Source: Chara braunii (lineage: Eukaryota > Streptophyta > Charophyceae > Charales > Characeae). Taken from it: a stretch of 36,049 nt of DNA. The position numbers were made by a program, and so were the translations under genes. Positions 1 to 9,269 of the stretch are shown one piece after another (the stretch's first letter is position 1; each line of letters opens with the position of its first letter). The stretch spans positions 1,218,794-1,254,842 of the forward strand of contig BFEA01000277.1 of NCBI GenBank assembly GCA_003427395.1. Reading direction: 5' to 3'. Under the pieces are notes generated by a model. It was not told the origin of the DNA and did no database searches. It saw nothing but the letters and a program-made list of their open reading frames with translations.

Positions 1-74
<74 letters not shown>
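1..74. repeat. (TC)n microsatellite
   Basis: A pure TC dinucleotide run opens the window and probably continues to the left. Similar AG/TC runs recur at 10893-10958, 19990-20050 and 28374-28438. The last two lie inside a larger duplicated block, so there they are part of a repeat family rather than independent expansions. Confidence 0.97.
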
Positions 75-76
<2 letters not shown>

Positions 77-541
77 ACCGTGCGTAGACCGCACCGTAGG
101 TAGCACCGAAGGTAGATCGCAAGACCGCGCACGCATACACATACACACACACACGCACACAGACACATACACGCATGCGCGCAGAGGTCGCAGAACGTCG
201 TGGCAAGTCGACCGACGCAGCAATTTCCCACCCCCCCCCGGTACGTGGACCGCGCCTAGATGCTTCCACATTGCGCGCGTACTCTCGCGGACACTCCCGA
301 CACACGCTTTCAGGCCGCGCGGAAAAAAAGTGTCCCCGTACGTACACCGTGCCTACATGCATCCACACTTTGCGCATACTCTCGCGGGTTCGCGCAGCGC
401 GGAAAGTCGTCGAAAAAAAAGTGCCTCAAGTGCCCCGTGGGCCCGCCCCCTTACCTCGGCACTGTTCCCAACACTGGGCAGCGGGTCTCTGTGGGAGCGT
501 TACGCGAGACCCGCTGCACTCTTTAGGAGTATTAAGGATAT
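75..541. repeat. GC-rich stretch with two ~97-bp imperfect repeats and an 11-bp hairpin
   Basis: No gene is recognised here. A segment beginning GTACGTGGACCGCGCCTA (241) recurs as GTACGTACACCGTGCCTA (338), and each copy is followed by ACTCTCGCGG, giving a period of about 97 bp. At 479-489 and 516-526 the arms CAGCGGGTCTC and GAGACCCGCTG form a perfect 11-bp inverted repeat around a 26-nt loop. Short open frames across the stretch show no family resemblance. Confidence 0.5.
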
Positions 542-635
542 CGTCAAACATAGCTGCCCGGTAAACCGTAGGCAGAGAGGGAGAAGAGGAAAACAAACGA
601 GGGGGCTGTGACAAACTGTTTCGTCGGAGTTTCAC
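542..635 (+). repeat. TIR of DNA transposon family, copy 1 (left end only)
   Basis: This runs from CGTCAAACATAGCTGCCCGG through AAACGAGG and GACAAACTGTTTCGTCGG to TTCAC. It matches the left end of the larger element at 690 and its continuation at 8705, and the reverse complement of 9181-9269. It stops abruptly at a TA-rich stretch where another end of the same family begins, which suggests truncation by a later insertion. No right end belonging to this copy is visible. Confidence 0.75.
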
Positions 636-644
636 ATATATATA

Positions 645-680
645 GTCAAACAAAGCTGCCCAGTAAACCGTGGGCAGAGA
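645..680 (+). repeat. TIR fragment of the same DNA transposon family, copy 2
   Basis: The fragment reads GTCAAACAAAGCTGCCCAGT, then AAACCGTGGGCAGAGA, and is flanked on both sides by TATATATA. It is the outermost part of the TIR family seen at 542 and 690. It is cut off by the (TA)n that precedes copy 3. Three successive left ends in 150 bp point to repeated insertion into the TA-rich terminus of an earlier copy. Confidence 0.7.
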
Positions 681-724
681 TATATATATCGTCAAACAGA
701 ACTGCCCGGTAAACCGTTGGCAGA

Positions 725-1769
725 CAATTAAGCAACAGCGAGATGACAAATCCAGATTACACCATCACATAAAAAGCCAGATAGTCACACTGTGTCCAGA
801 GAGCATCATTGCACCAATAATACACCAATGGAGGTTCGTAGTACTGAAAACCAATGTCATGGAGAGCTTTCTCTCTCCCTCAGCAATACAAGAGTCCAGT
901 CCCTTCACACTCCTACTTGGCGCTCAGCGCCCAGCCTACTCCTACACATCTACGATCAGCCTAATAATAGACAATGCAATTTTGGACATCAGTGGCAACC
1001 TGAAGTACTTGAAGATGTCGCCCATATGCTGACCATCGCCAATACAAGTGCCCTCACATCATCATCATCATCATCCTTCGCCCTTCCTTGACTTAACACC
1101 CACACTTGTCCTCTCTTGCACTCGAAGACCACCCCTGCGCCTCACTGTGTATCCAAGTCGAGCCCGCTATGGAGGCAGGCTACGACACTGCCCTCAGCAG
1201 CGCCCTGCTCCCACACACGACCGCACGTGCGCAGCCTCTTGCTCCAATGCCGACAGCCAGCCCGCGAGCAATCGCTCCAGCAGCGCTGCCGCCAGCTTGC
1301 AAGTGACCGAATGAGGCTGCCAGCGGAGAGCTCTTTCCTTTATGGAAAGAGATGGCCTGCTTGCCCTGCCTGGCTGCCCTGGCCTGGGCCCAGAAGCTTC
1401 CGGAAGGCCCCAGGAAGCTGCCTGTGTACAGCAGCTACTGGGCTGCTGGGCCTCGTTCGGTTGGGCGCCCAACTGTCTCTGTATGAGGCTGTGATTCACG
1501 CCCAGGGCCTGCATTCTTTGGAAAAGCCCCGAGGGCCGTGGAAATGTCTGTGGCCCGGCCTGATTTCTCTCAACCAACTGGCGCGTCGCAACTGCCTGGA
1601 CCCCAAATATGAAATTGACAGTAGGGGGCATCTTGCAATATGTCAGGCCCGCCTTCACTTAGGGCGGCCACCTCCGCCTTCACTTAGGGCGGGCACCTCC
1701 GCCTTCACTTAGGGCGGGCAATGCTGCAAACAGGGCCCCTTAGGCCTACCGAGGACCTTGATCCTCGCA
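725..1769 (-). repeat. 3' LTR of the Ty3/gypsy element
   Basis: This is a direct repeat of 7707-8704. It shares the AAGCAACAG.GAGATGACAAA start, CATCATCATCATCCTTCG, the CTTCCGGAAGGCCCCAGG core and the GGACCTTGATCCT end. In the minus direction it begins TGCGAGGATC directly after a polypurine tract, as a Ty3 LTR should. Its far end (about 725) lacks the last ~15 bp seen in the other LTR, where TIR sequence takes over. A 25-bp motif containing CCTTCACTTAGGGCGGGC occurs three times at about 1651-1719 but once in the 5' LTR. Several substitutions and indels separate the two LTRs, so the insertion is not recent. Confidence 0.9.
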
Positions 1770-1790
1770 TTCCCTCCTCCTTTTCTTCGT
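1770..1790 (-). other. Polypurine tract
   Basis: The minus strand reads GAAGAAAAGGAGGAGGGAA immediately before the TGCGAGG start of the 3' LTR. It lies just after the end of the coding region. This is the normal place and composition for the plus-strand primer of an LTR retrotransposon. Confidence 0.75.
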
Positions 1791-1809
1791 TAGTCCTCTG
1801 AGAAGTCTC

Positions 1810-2292
1810 TTACTCTGCACGCGTCTTCCCTTTTCGTTCTCTTTCATAGCCTGCAATCACTTGAGGTGCTGTTCTCATGAGTTCCTCTCGTGTGAACCAG
1901 CGATCTTCCTTGAGATCGAGGTGATGTCTGAAGCTCACACGATACTGCATTCTCGGTTTAGGAGGGCGTCCTTTGCCTGATAGTCGAGGAACAGGCATCA
2001 TTCGATGCTCCACAATCTGATCGATGTCCACCTCGCCGTCCATGGTTGGGGGCAGCATTGATCTTCTTGAAGGAAATTGCTCCGTAGCAGCGAAAGGTGC
2101 CAACTTGGAAGCATGGAACACAGGGTAAATGCGTAGGTGTGCAGGAATACGGATCACATATGAAGGCCCATCCGGTTGATCCCCTACAATGTCCAAGATC
2201 TCCGAGGGCCCAAAATACTGTGGGATCAGTTTTCTAGATATTCCCATCTCCTGACCTAATTCAGACGACTTTACCCAGACTCTATCACCTAC
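1810..2292 (-). pseudogene. Integrase C-terminal domain and chromodomain-like tail (Ty3/gypsy pol, end)
   Basis: This segment is in the same frame as the integrase core upstream, separated only by the TAG at 2293-2295. Just after the stop it reads VGDRVWVK, typical of the integrase C-terminal SH3-like fold. It continues with GPSEIL and IPAHLRIYPVFHASKL, a hallmark of Ty3/gypsy integrase C-termini. The end carries a divergent chromodomain-like segment: DIDQIVEHR, then YRVSF, then EDRWFTREEL. In chromoviruses this domain guides integration to particular chromatin. A second, more damaged copy of this region lies at 17090-17475. The aromatic cage is not clearly conserved, so the chromodomain label is moderate. 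Confidence 0.85.
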
Positions 2293-3009
2293 CTAAAAGT
2301 TAGAGGGCCGTCTATGATTATTCTCAGATGCGATCATAGTGTCCTGAGACTTCCTAATATGTTCAACGGACTGCTGCAGCATCTGTTCATATTTAACAAC
2401 AAAATATATGCTGCTCGGTGCTGCAGTGGGTGGTCTTTCTGGTAGCAGAAAGTCAAGTGCAGTTCTGGGCTTCCAACCAAGATGTAACTGGTTGGGAGTC
2501 GTACCGGTAGCACTATGCACGACATTGTTGTACAGGCTGGCGCCGAGCGGTAACTTCTCGTCCCAGTCATCCTGACTTGGCTTAATATCATGTCTATGCA
2601 GGTGTTGTACTACTCGGTTCATCTGTTCTGCCTGGCCATTTGACTCAGGGTGATTCCCTGAGGTCATTTGGAGTTTTGTGCCCATCTGTTTAGCGGTTGA
2701 CTGCCACAGTCCACTTGTGAATCTCACATCCCTATCACTAACGATAGATGTAGGCAAACCGAAATCACATACCCAATTATCCATAAACAGTTTGATGACG
2801 TGGTCAGTTTTAGCACTTTCATGCATAGCGATTAGTCTGGCATACTTCGAAAAACGATCCACTATAACGAAGATGTGTCTCTTTCCAGACCTGTTGGTCA
2901 CAAGGGTGTCCATAAAATCCATAGACACACTCTGACCTAGTCCTTCAGGAATCGGCAAGGCTTGATCAGCCCAAGCGGTGCCTGAGTCCTTGGTTTGTCC
3001 CTTTGACAA
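2293..3009 (-). pseudogene. Integrase catalytic core (Ty3/gypsy pol)
   Basis: This is an RNase H-fold DDE integrase core that would insert the cDNA into the chromosome. In this frame the catalytic residues are D31 (SMDFMDTL), D92 (IVSDRDVRF) and E128 (NHPESNGQAEQ). The spacing is exactly D-35-E, as in retroviral and Ty3 integrases. The frame differs from the RT/RNase H frame: the join falls near 2959, where GLIKP passes to LPIPEG, consistent with loss of one base. It ends at a TAG (2293-2295), after which the same frame continues into the C-terminal domain. The catalytic residues survive but the gene is broken. Confidence 0.93.
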
Positions 3010-4310
3010 ACCTGACAGGTTTCAACATAGTTTTTTGCATCTAACATCATAGAGGGCCACCAGAATCTTTGTACTAAGTTCGCTGATGTCTTCTTGTATC
3101 CTAAATGACCAGTTGCATCATGGCATTCTCCTAAAAATAAACTACGCAAAGACTCACTACTGGGCACATTCAGTCTTATATTCCCTGCCTTTTCAAGAAA
3201 CTGCAAGCCGTCTACCATCGTAAATTCGTCCAAAGTCTTTTTATCCTTTGCCTTGAATCTACGGATGATCTCAGACATAATTGGATCTTGCTGATAGGCG
3301 TCCACCAATGATCGAGTCAAATCGCTAGATATGCCAAATTCAGTCACTAGTGCGCCCACATAATCTTCCCGGCGAGATAACGCATCAGCCACTTTGTTGT
3401 ACTTTCCCTGCTGATAGTCATACATGTCTATCACTTGAATCCATCGCTTAAATGCGTCAGAGAGTACTGGTTGTGTCTTAATCCAACGCAAGGTCTCATG
3501 GTCAGATCTCACGTAGAAGACTCTGCCAAGGAGATAGTGTTTCCAATGTACCAACGCTCTATACAGGGCATAGAGCTCACACTCATAAGTGGACTTAGCT
3601 AGTTTCTGAGATGACATCTTTTTGCTCATGTACTCGATAGGTCTCAACTTGGGCCCCTCCTTTTGCGCAAGGACCGCGCCTATGCCATATTGGATGGCGT
3701 CTGTGGTCACGCCAAATGGCTTATCAGGATCAAGAAGTTTAAGAACTTCATAGCGTGTCAGGGCATACTTCAGTTTTCTGAAGGCTGCCTCACACTCTTC
3801 AGTCCCCTCCCAAGGGGTGTCCAGTCGAGTTAGATCTGTCAATGGGGAAGCTATAGTACTATAGTTCTTCACAAACGGACGATAGTAGCCCGTCATTCGC
3901 CAAAACGATCTGACCTCAGTAACAGTCTGAGGTCTGGGCCAGTCACGTATGCTAGCCACTTTGGCATCATCCGGCCTCAATCCATCAGCTGAGATTTCAT
4001 GACCCAAGTACAAGATCTTGGTGCGACCAAACTCGCATTTCTCCAAGTTAACCTTGTACCGGTGCTGTCTTAGGAGACCTAGCACTGTTTTCAAGTGCTC
4101 AGCGTGCTCCTCTACAGTCCTACTAAAGATGAGAATATCGTCGAGGTACACGGCAATAAACTTGTCTAAGTAATCATGAAAAATCATGTTCATCGCGTGC
4201 CGGAACGTACCAGGTGCATTGCATAGTCCAAAGGGCATCACCACAAACTCGTACAGACCGTACCTGGTCTGAAATGCAGTTTTGTGCTGATCCTCAGGCC
4301 TAATGGCAAT
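2937..4310 (-). pseudogene. Reverse transcriptase (palm) - RNase H - integrase zinc finger
   Basis: Downstream of a TAA at 4311-4313 the frame continues with the RT palm. Counting from the methionine at 4244, the polymerase motif YLDD is at 33-36, preceded by MPFGLCNAPGTF. RNase H follows with D182 (TTDA), E223 (YECEL), D248 (RSDHETL) and D287 (KVADALSR). An integrase zinc-binding HHCC motif follows: H375, H380, C410, C413. All are in canonical Ty3/gypsy order with catalytic residues retained. The frame is then lost near 2959, giving an unrelated tail (CRFLKD). The upstream TAA separates this part from RT motifs 1-3, so no complete RT could be made. Confidence 0.95.
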
Positions 4311-4793
4311 TTAATGGTATCCGAACTTCATATCTATCTTGGTGAAGTACCGGCATCCCTGCACTCTATCCAAGAGGTTGTCGATATGGGGTAGGGGCTC
4401 CGCGTTCTTAACGGTGATGGCATTGCGGCCCCTATAGTCAATGCACATCCTCAAGGTACCTCCCTTCTTCGGTATGAATAGGACTGGAGCGACGTAAGGG
4501 GAGGTACTAGGCCGAATCCATCCCTTCTCTGTGAGCTCCTTGAGCTGGCGGCGAAGCTCATCTAACTCCGCAAGAGACATCCTATAGATTCGTTCTCTAG
4601 GCACCTTGCTACCTGGGACAACCTCTATTGCATGGACATCCTTGCCTCGGCACGTTCGAGACGTGTGGCCATAGTTGCCACAGTTCATGCACGTGCCCCT
4701 AGCAACTCGGTCTCTCCACACCTCGTATTCTAAACCAAGCTTCACCCAGGCAGATGTGCCTTGGTCGCCCTGACCCGTGGACAGTACTACCTT
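4311..4793 (-). pseudogene. CCHC zinc knuckle fused directly to RT N-terminus; protease missing
   Basis: A gag-type zinc knuckle CMNCGNYGHTSRTC (C-x2-C-x4-H-x4-C) is followed within about 20 residues by the start of RT: RIYRMSLAELDELRRQL, GWIRPSTSPYVAPVLF, RMCIDYRGRNAIT and FTKIDMKFGYH. In a normal Ty3/gypsy polyprotein an aspartic protease with a D[ST]G motif lies between these parts, and none is present. The reading frame passes through the join without a break, suggesting a clean internal deletion in this copy or its parent lineage. The segment starts after a TAG (4794-4796) and ends at a TAA (4311-4313). It is in the same frame as the capsid region upstream. Confidence 0.92.
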
Positions 4794-5555
4794 CTACTTC
4801 CCAGTCCCCCTAGCCTTTTCCTTGATAGGTGCCATGACTCCCCCATCCGAAGTCTCACTGGCCCCATCTTGCTCTGTCACCTCCCCAAGGTCTGGGAAAT
4901 CGTCAATCTCCGCCGTTTGACCATCATGGTCAGCGAACATCAACTGACCCTTCTTCTTCCAGTCCTGGGGAAGTCTCCTCCTACCATCATGAGATGCTTG
5001 ATGCGCGGATCCCAGCTTTGCCTCTATGTCCAGAGCTTTCTTACTAAAAGTAGCGAAGGTGTGTTGTTCGACATAGGCCTCGGCAACCAGCTTGGTCCTT
5101 ACCTCTGCAGGTAGGCACCTTAGGCAATCCGTCAGGAGAACCTGGTGGTCAAAACGTGCACCAGGTACCACGAGCAAACGTTCTACGGTGTCCGTTAGCT
5201 CTATAACATTCTTGAACCTGCGGGGACAAAGGTTGTTGATAGCATCGGTGGCCTTCTGAGCCCCTTGCGGGTCATGCGACCTGTTATACACGGACCGTAC
5301 AAACTCTTCCAATGTCGAGGCCTGTGCCCAGGCATCAAAGTTTTGACCGTAGCCCTGCTGCTGCACTAAGCCATTCAACCAGCGAGATGCTAACCCTTCT
5401 AAAAAGGAGGCAGCCACTACAACTTCCTGCTCTGGCCTGGTGAGTTTGTGCCTCACATAAGTCGGCACAGTCCTCACCCAGGTGTCTAGGTCCTCATCCT
5501 TCTTCCTATCACCAGAGAAGGGTTTGGGACTCAACAAAGGTATCTTAGGCATCCA
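4794..5555 (-). pseudogene. Gag capsid region (retrotransposon gag domain)
   Basis: The stretch starts MPKIPLLSPKPFSGDRKK and has the capsid-like pattern of retrotransposon Gag: DLDTWVRTVPTYV, ASFLEGLASRWLNGL, EEFVRSVYNR, then a helical stretch through LRCLPAEVRTKL. Gag forms the virus-like particle. The C-terminal part is charged and acidic (DGQTAEIDDFPDLGE). It is bounded by TAG codons at 5556-5558 and 4794-4796, but the same frame continues on both sides, so gag and pol were originally one frame. The methionine after the upstream stop is probably internal. Confidence 0.88.
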
Positions 5556-6474
5556 CTACATAGGTTGCATGGCCCCAAGGGCTTGCTGCAGCGGCTGCAT
5601 AGCCACTGAAACAGGCTGTTGCACACTAACCTGGGCCTGGCTTGACAGTGGGACTGTAGTGACCACTGCCGTAGATGGTACGGTTGAGACTCTATGAACC
5701 GGACCACTAATTGCTGCTAAACCACCTGGAGGGGGTATGCCAAACATAGGAGAGAAAGTTGGCCCTGTTTGTTGCCGCATCGATGAAGGAACCGCACCTG
5801 CAGGGGGAACTACAACAAACTGTGGTTGCCTCATCATTGTACGAGGAGCCCGATGTTCAGCCAGGATTTGTTTCTGGCCTGCAACCAATTCGGCCAGCAA
5901 TTCCTGTTGGACATTCTGCGCTTCTGCCACCGATAGTAAAGCATTACGCAACATACGAACAGCAGGGTCTAAATGCCGCCTCATCTAGTCCTTCCAGTTT
6001 GCCTAAATCCTCTCTTCTACTACCCAGTCTAGCTTTTCTCAGGATTGCTTCTCTTCTACTCTCTGCTGCTTCGTCCAACTGCTGCTGTAGCTCATCCTAA
6101 AGTTCTTCTGCTTGCCGGATTTCTAAATCCTCCGGCGTGAGTTGAGTCTGCTGGCTGATTCGCAAGCGAGCAGTCTGACTAATGGACCCCTGAGAACCAC
6201 TCTGACTGACTCCTGACGAAGTGGATTGTGTAGAGGTTTGCGACATAGATGAGGTAGCCATGGTTGCACCGGTGCTAGCTGAAACTCTAGTCCTGGCACT
6301 ATCCTCAGCTTCCCTCACTCTTCTTGCCGCTGCTCTCTCTCTAGCCTCTCTCCTCAATCTTCTCTCGTCTCCTGGACCTAACTCCAAGAATGTCAAGGGT
6401 CGACTACGAGCAGTCCCGCGAGTAGTCCTACGGTCGTCCACTAACAACTCCTCACTAGTGCTTGCATCACTCAT
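5556..6474 (-). pseudogene. Gag N-terminal region, broken
   Basis: Two frames make up this region. From 6474 (MSDASTSEELLVDDRR) an Arg-, Ser- and Thr-rich segment with a probable coiled-coil portion (ERRLRREARERAAARR) runs to a TAG at 6097-6099. Past that stop the frame remains protein-like for some 15-20 residues, then a frameshift near 6050 moves to the frame used by the rest of gag. That frame has TGA at 6039-6041 and TAGs at 6003-6005 and 5985-5987. It then runs through MRRHLDPAVRMLRNALLSV and a Gln/Pro/Val-rich low-complexity segment to a TAG at 5556-5558. The start at 6474 is inferred from the first methionine of the coding-like stretch. Confidence 0.75.
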
Positions 6475-7685
6475 GAGCTACAGTGTGTGTGATCTAAACT
6501 AGAATCCACACTGAATCACAACTAATTCGGATGGAACAAAAACAGTTAGGTGATATAGTAACAACTAATGTCAGGTCCTACAGGATATATTAAATCTATT
6601 TTTAGATTACCCTAGGACAAATTGCAATACAGCAAAGACCTAGTATGTCTGTAGCTGTCTGTCAGTTGTTAGACAAGTCCGTAACAATTAAATAATCAAA
6701 ATAGAAATAACATCTCCTGTTAGAGATGTATGCTTGATGGCAGATTGTTTGTTGATTGCCACTGCGAGCAGTTACCAGAATCCCCCCTCCCCCTGTATCC
6801 TTCTCGAGTGGTCACTTTGTGTCAACGTCCTGAGCATCTGGTTGAGCAGCGTGTCTGAAGGTGTGCAATTCGGTCCACCCCTGTGCCCCAAGTCAAACGC
6901 TGAACCTGTCAGCCCCTGCACTTTATTTACCCTCGCATGCAACGAGCCTTACACCCGGTTGAGCTGGCTGATCAGGAGGGATTTAAGGAGAGCCCCCATC
7001 TCCTCCGGAATTATTTAACGTCGCAGACAGGACGACGATCGCTGCCAGATTCAATTCTGAGTCCCCAGCCAGAAATGTTTAAAGACGATCTGGTAAGCGT
7101 CTTTCAAAGGGCTGGCATGCCCTGCATGACCTTTGTTGCGCAAGCAACAAAACCAAGGACTGCATGCGTGTACTAGTCCCAGCGGGTTGGCATGGTGACC
7201 GTGACCCGAGTGCTTCGTCCAGGGCCCTTCAGAGGTTTCGCCCGTCTCCCACCAGCTTGCTGCCCAGGAAGAATGTCGACTCTCAAGGTTGAGCGCTCGT
7301 GACACCTCACATCGAGAGGACTCTCAAGACATAACTCAATTCCTCACGGTAAGAAGTAACGAAGAGGGTAGATAAGGAAAAGAGCAACGTACCTCATAAA
7401 TGCTGCCCCCAACCACAAATTTCTCATCGGTAACCTGATGTGCAATTATGATGCCCGGTCTTTGCCTCGGCACAACCAACAGCAGAATGCGGTTCCACCT
7501 CGGCTTAATATGCCACATCAGCGAGCTCTCATCATCCAGCATACACCCCGTATGTCACCACATAGCTCCCTGGCGCGCCCACTCTGCCTTGGGCTGCCCA
7601 ATGTTCAACGCCAATGCCTTATCACTGCCCCACACCTCATGCGAAGCACCAATAGCTATTGCGAAGAACCAATGAAGCGCAATAT
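6475..7685 (-). other. Untranslated leader of the retrotransposon
   Basis: About 1.2 kb lies between the primer site and the first coding-like methionine of gag. Short open frames exist, for example 7542-7336 on the minus strand, but none resembles a known retroelement domain. The missing protease is not here. A long leader of this kind usually carries packaging and primer-related signals, none of which I can point to. Confidence 0.5.
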
Positions 7686-7703
7686 GAACCAGCTCCGGTA
7701 CCA
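7686..7703 (-). other. Primer-binding site, initiator Met-tRNA type
   Basis: The minus strand reads TGGTACCGGAGCTGGTTC just inside the 5' LTR. It differs at a few positions from TGGTATCAGAGCCAGG, the usual primer site of plant Ty3 and copia elements, which is complementary to the 3' end of initiator methionine tRNA. Its position a few bases from the LTR inner edge (TG..CA border at 7707) supports the call. Confidence 0.7.
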
Positions 7704-7706
7704 AAT

Positions 7707-8704
7707 TGCAAGGAAAATAAGCAACAGCAAGATGACAAATCCAGATTACACCATCACATAAAAAGCCAGATAGTCACACTGTGTCCAGAGAGCAGCATTG
7801 CACCAATAATACACCAATGGAGGTTCGTCGTACTGAAAACCAATGTCATGAAGGCCTCAGCAACACAAGAGTCTAGTCCCTTCACACTCCTACTTGGCGC
7901 TCAGCGCCCAGCCTACTCCTACACAGCTACGATCAGCCTAATAATAGACAAAGCAACCGTTTACATCAGTGGCAAAACGAAGTACTTGAAGATGTCGCCC
8001 ATATGCTGACCATCGCCAATACAAGGTAAGTGCCCTCACATCACCATCATCATCATCCTTCGCACTTCCCTGACTTAACACCCACACCTGTCCTCTCTTG
8101 CACCCGAAGACCACCCCTGCGCCTCACTGTGTATCCAAGCCGAGCCCGCTATGGACGCTGGGTATGGCGCTGCCCTCAGCAGCGCCCCGCTCCCACACAC
8201 GACCGCACGTGCGCAGCCTCTTGCTCCAATGCCAGCAGCCAGCCCGCGAGCAATCGCTCCAGCAGCGCTGCTGCCAGCCAGCAAGTGACCGAATGAGGCT
8301 GCCAGCGGACAGCTCTTTCCTTTATGGAAAGAGCTGGCCTGCTTGCCCTACCTGGCTGCCCTGGCCTGGGCCCAGAAGCTTCCGGAAGGCCCCAGGAGGC
8401 TGCCTGTGTACAGCAGCTACTGGGCTGCTGGGCCTCATTCGGTTGGTCGCCCAACTGTCTCTGTATGAGGCTGTGATTCACGCCCAGGGCCTGCATTCTT
8501 TGGAAAAGCCCAGAGGGCCGTGGAAATGTCTTTGTGGCCCGGCCTGAGTTTCTCTCAACCAACTGGCGCGTCGCAACTGCCTGGACCCCAAATACGAAAT
8601 TGACAGTTGGGGGCCTCTTGCAATATGTCAGGCCCGCCTTCACTTAGGGCGGGCAATGCTGCAAACAGGGCCCCTTAGGCCTACCGAGGACCTTGATCCT
8701 TGCA
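7707..8704 (-). repeat. 5' LTR of the Ty3/gypsy element
   Basis: This is a direct repeat of the LTR at 725-1769, about 998 bp long, ending in TGCA at 8701-8704. In the minus direction it begins TGCAAGGATCAAGG and ends CCTTGCA next to the primer site, so it keeps the TG...CA ends of LTRs. It should hold the element promoter, but I cannot identify a convincing TATA box. Immediately outside (8705 on) the interrupted TIR element resumes. Confidence 0.9.
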
Positions 8705-8795
8705 CAGGGAGAAGAGGACAGCAAACGAGGGGCTGTGACAAACTGTTTCGTCGGAGTTTCACCGACTCATCAGGAGGCTGGACCTATATATACAT

Positions 8796-8937
8796 CGTCA
8801 AACAGACCTGCCCGGTAAACCATAGGCAGAGAGGGAGAAAAGGACAACTAACGAGGGACTGTATATATATATACATAGCCCCTTGTTGTACGCTTCTCCC
8901 TTTCTACTTGAGGTTTACCGGGCAGCTCTGTTTGACA
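8796..8937. mobile_element. 142-bp foldback MITE with ATACAT target duplication
   Basis: The left arm starts CGTCAAACAGACCTGCCCGG and the right arm ends GGGCAGCTCTGTTTGACA. The two arms, about 60 bp each, are near-complementary around a (TA)n centre. Both sides are flanked by ATACAT (8790-8795 and 8938-8943), a target-site duplication. The arms match the TIRs at 542, 690 and 9269, so this is a short member of the same family inserted in a longer one. Confidence 0.85.
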
Positions 8938-9149
8938 ATACATACGACATATCAATAGCACCCTGCTACGGTTTTCTCCGGTCAGGTCGAGTGTCAGTGG
9001 TCGGGGCCATCACTACGCGGCCATAGTGTGCCTAGAGTGCCAGCGGCGTGTCTGGAGTGTATTTTCTGGCTGTGACAGACCTTTCTTTGTTTCATGGGTG
9101 TTTGCTGGCTTGTGATAGGGTGTGAACCTGGAGCCTGTAGGATTTTCCA

Positions 9150-9269
9150 TGGGTTCAGCCTCCTCATGAGTCGGAGTTCAAACTGCGACGAAACGGTTTG
9201 TCACAGCCCCTCGTTTGTTGTCCTCTTCTCCCTCTCTGCCTACGGTTTACCGGGCTGCTCTGTTTGACG
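9150..9269 (-). repeat. Right TIR of the split DNA transposon
   Basis: This is the reverse complement of the left end. It contains CTCCTCATGAGTCGGAG, ACGAAACGGTTTGTCACAGC, CCCTCGTTTGTTGTCCTCTT and CGGTTTACCGGGCTGCTC, ending CTGTTTGACG before (TA)n. Compare 690-724 plus 8705-8785. Confidence 0.8.

Larger units (their letters stand above)
725..8704 (-). mobile_element. Degenerate Ty3/gypsy LTR retrotransposon (full length, minus strand)
   Basis: Two direct LTRs of about 1 kb enclose gag-pol on the minus strand in the order gag, zinc knuckle, RT, RNase H, integrase, chromodomain-like tail, which is the Ty3/gypsy (Metaviridae) order. A primer-binding site and a polypurine tract lie at the expected inner LTR borders. 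The element interrupts the TIR transposon at 690-9269, so it is younger than that element. It is inactive: eight in-frame stops, two frameshifts, and no aspartic protease domain between the zinc knuckle and RT. A clean 5-bp target duplication is not visible; the best candidates, CAGAC on the left and CAGGG on the right, share only three bases. Confidence 0.93.
690..9269. mobile_element. Non-autonomous TIR DNA transposon, split by a nested retrotransposon and a nested MITE
   Basis: The left end at 690 (CGTCAAACAGAACTGCCCGG) runs to about 724, is interrupted, and resumes at 8705 with GGGAGAAGAGG, CAAACTGTTTCGTCGGAG and CATCAGGAGGCTGG. The right end, 9150-9269, is the inverse of this, from CAGCCTCCTCATGAGTCGG to CTGTTTGACG. 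The TIRs are therefore about 120 bp. Both ends abut (TA)n, so the target duplication is not readable. Subtracting the retrotransposon (about 725-8704) and the MITE leaves roughly 450 bp with no coding sequence. The long TIRs resemble Mutator-type MITEs, but the superfamily is not established. Confidence 0.75.

Noticed and set aside
8075-8643. Open frames inside both LTRs (for example 8643-8176 and 1658-1194, minus strand)
   Set aside because: They exist in both LTRs because the LTRs are direct repeats. They have no domain and lie in non-coding LTR sequence.
725-8704. A clean target-site duplication for the Ty3 element
   Set aside because: The flanks agree at only three of five bases and the outer end of the 3' LTR is eroded, so no duplication can be claimed.
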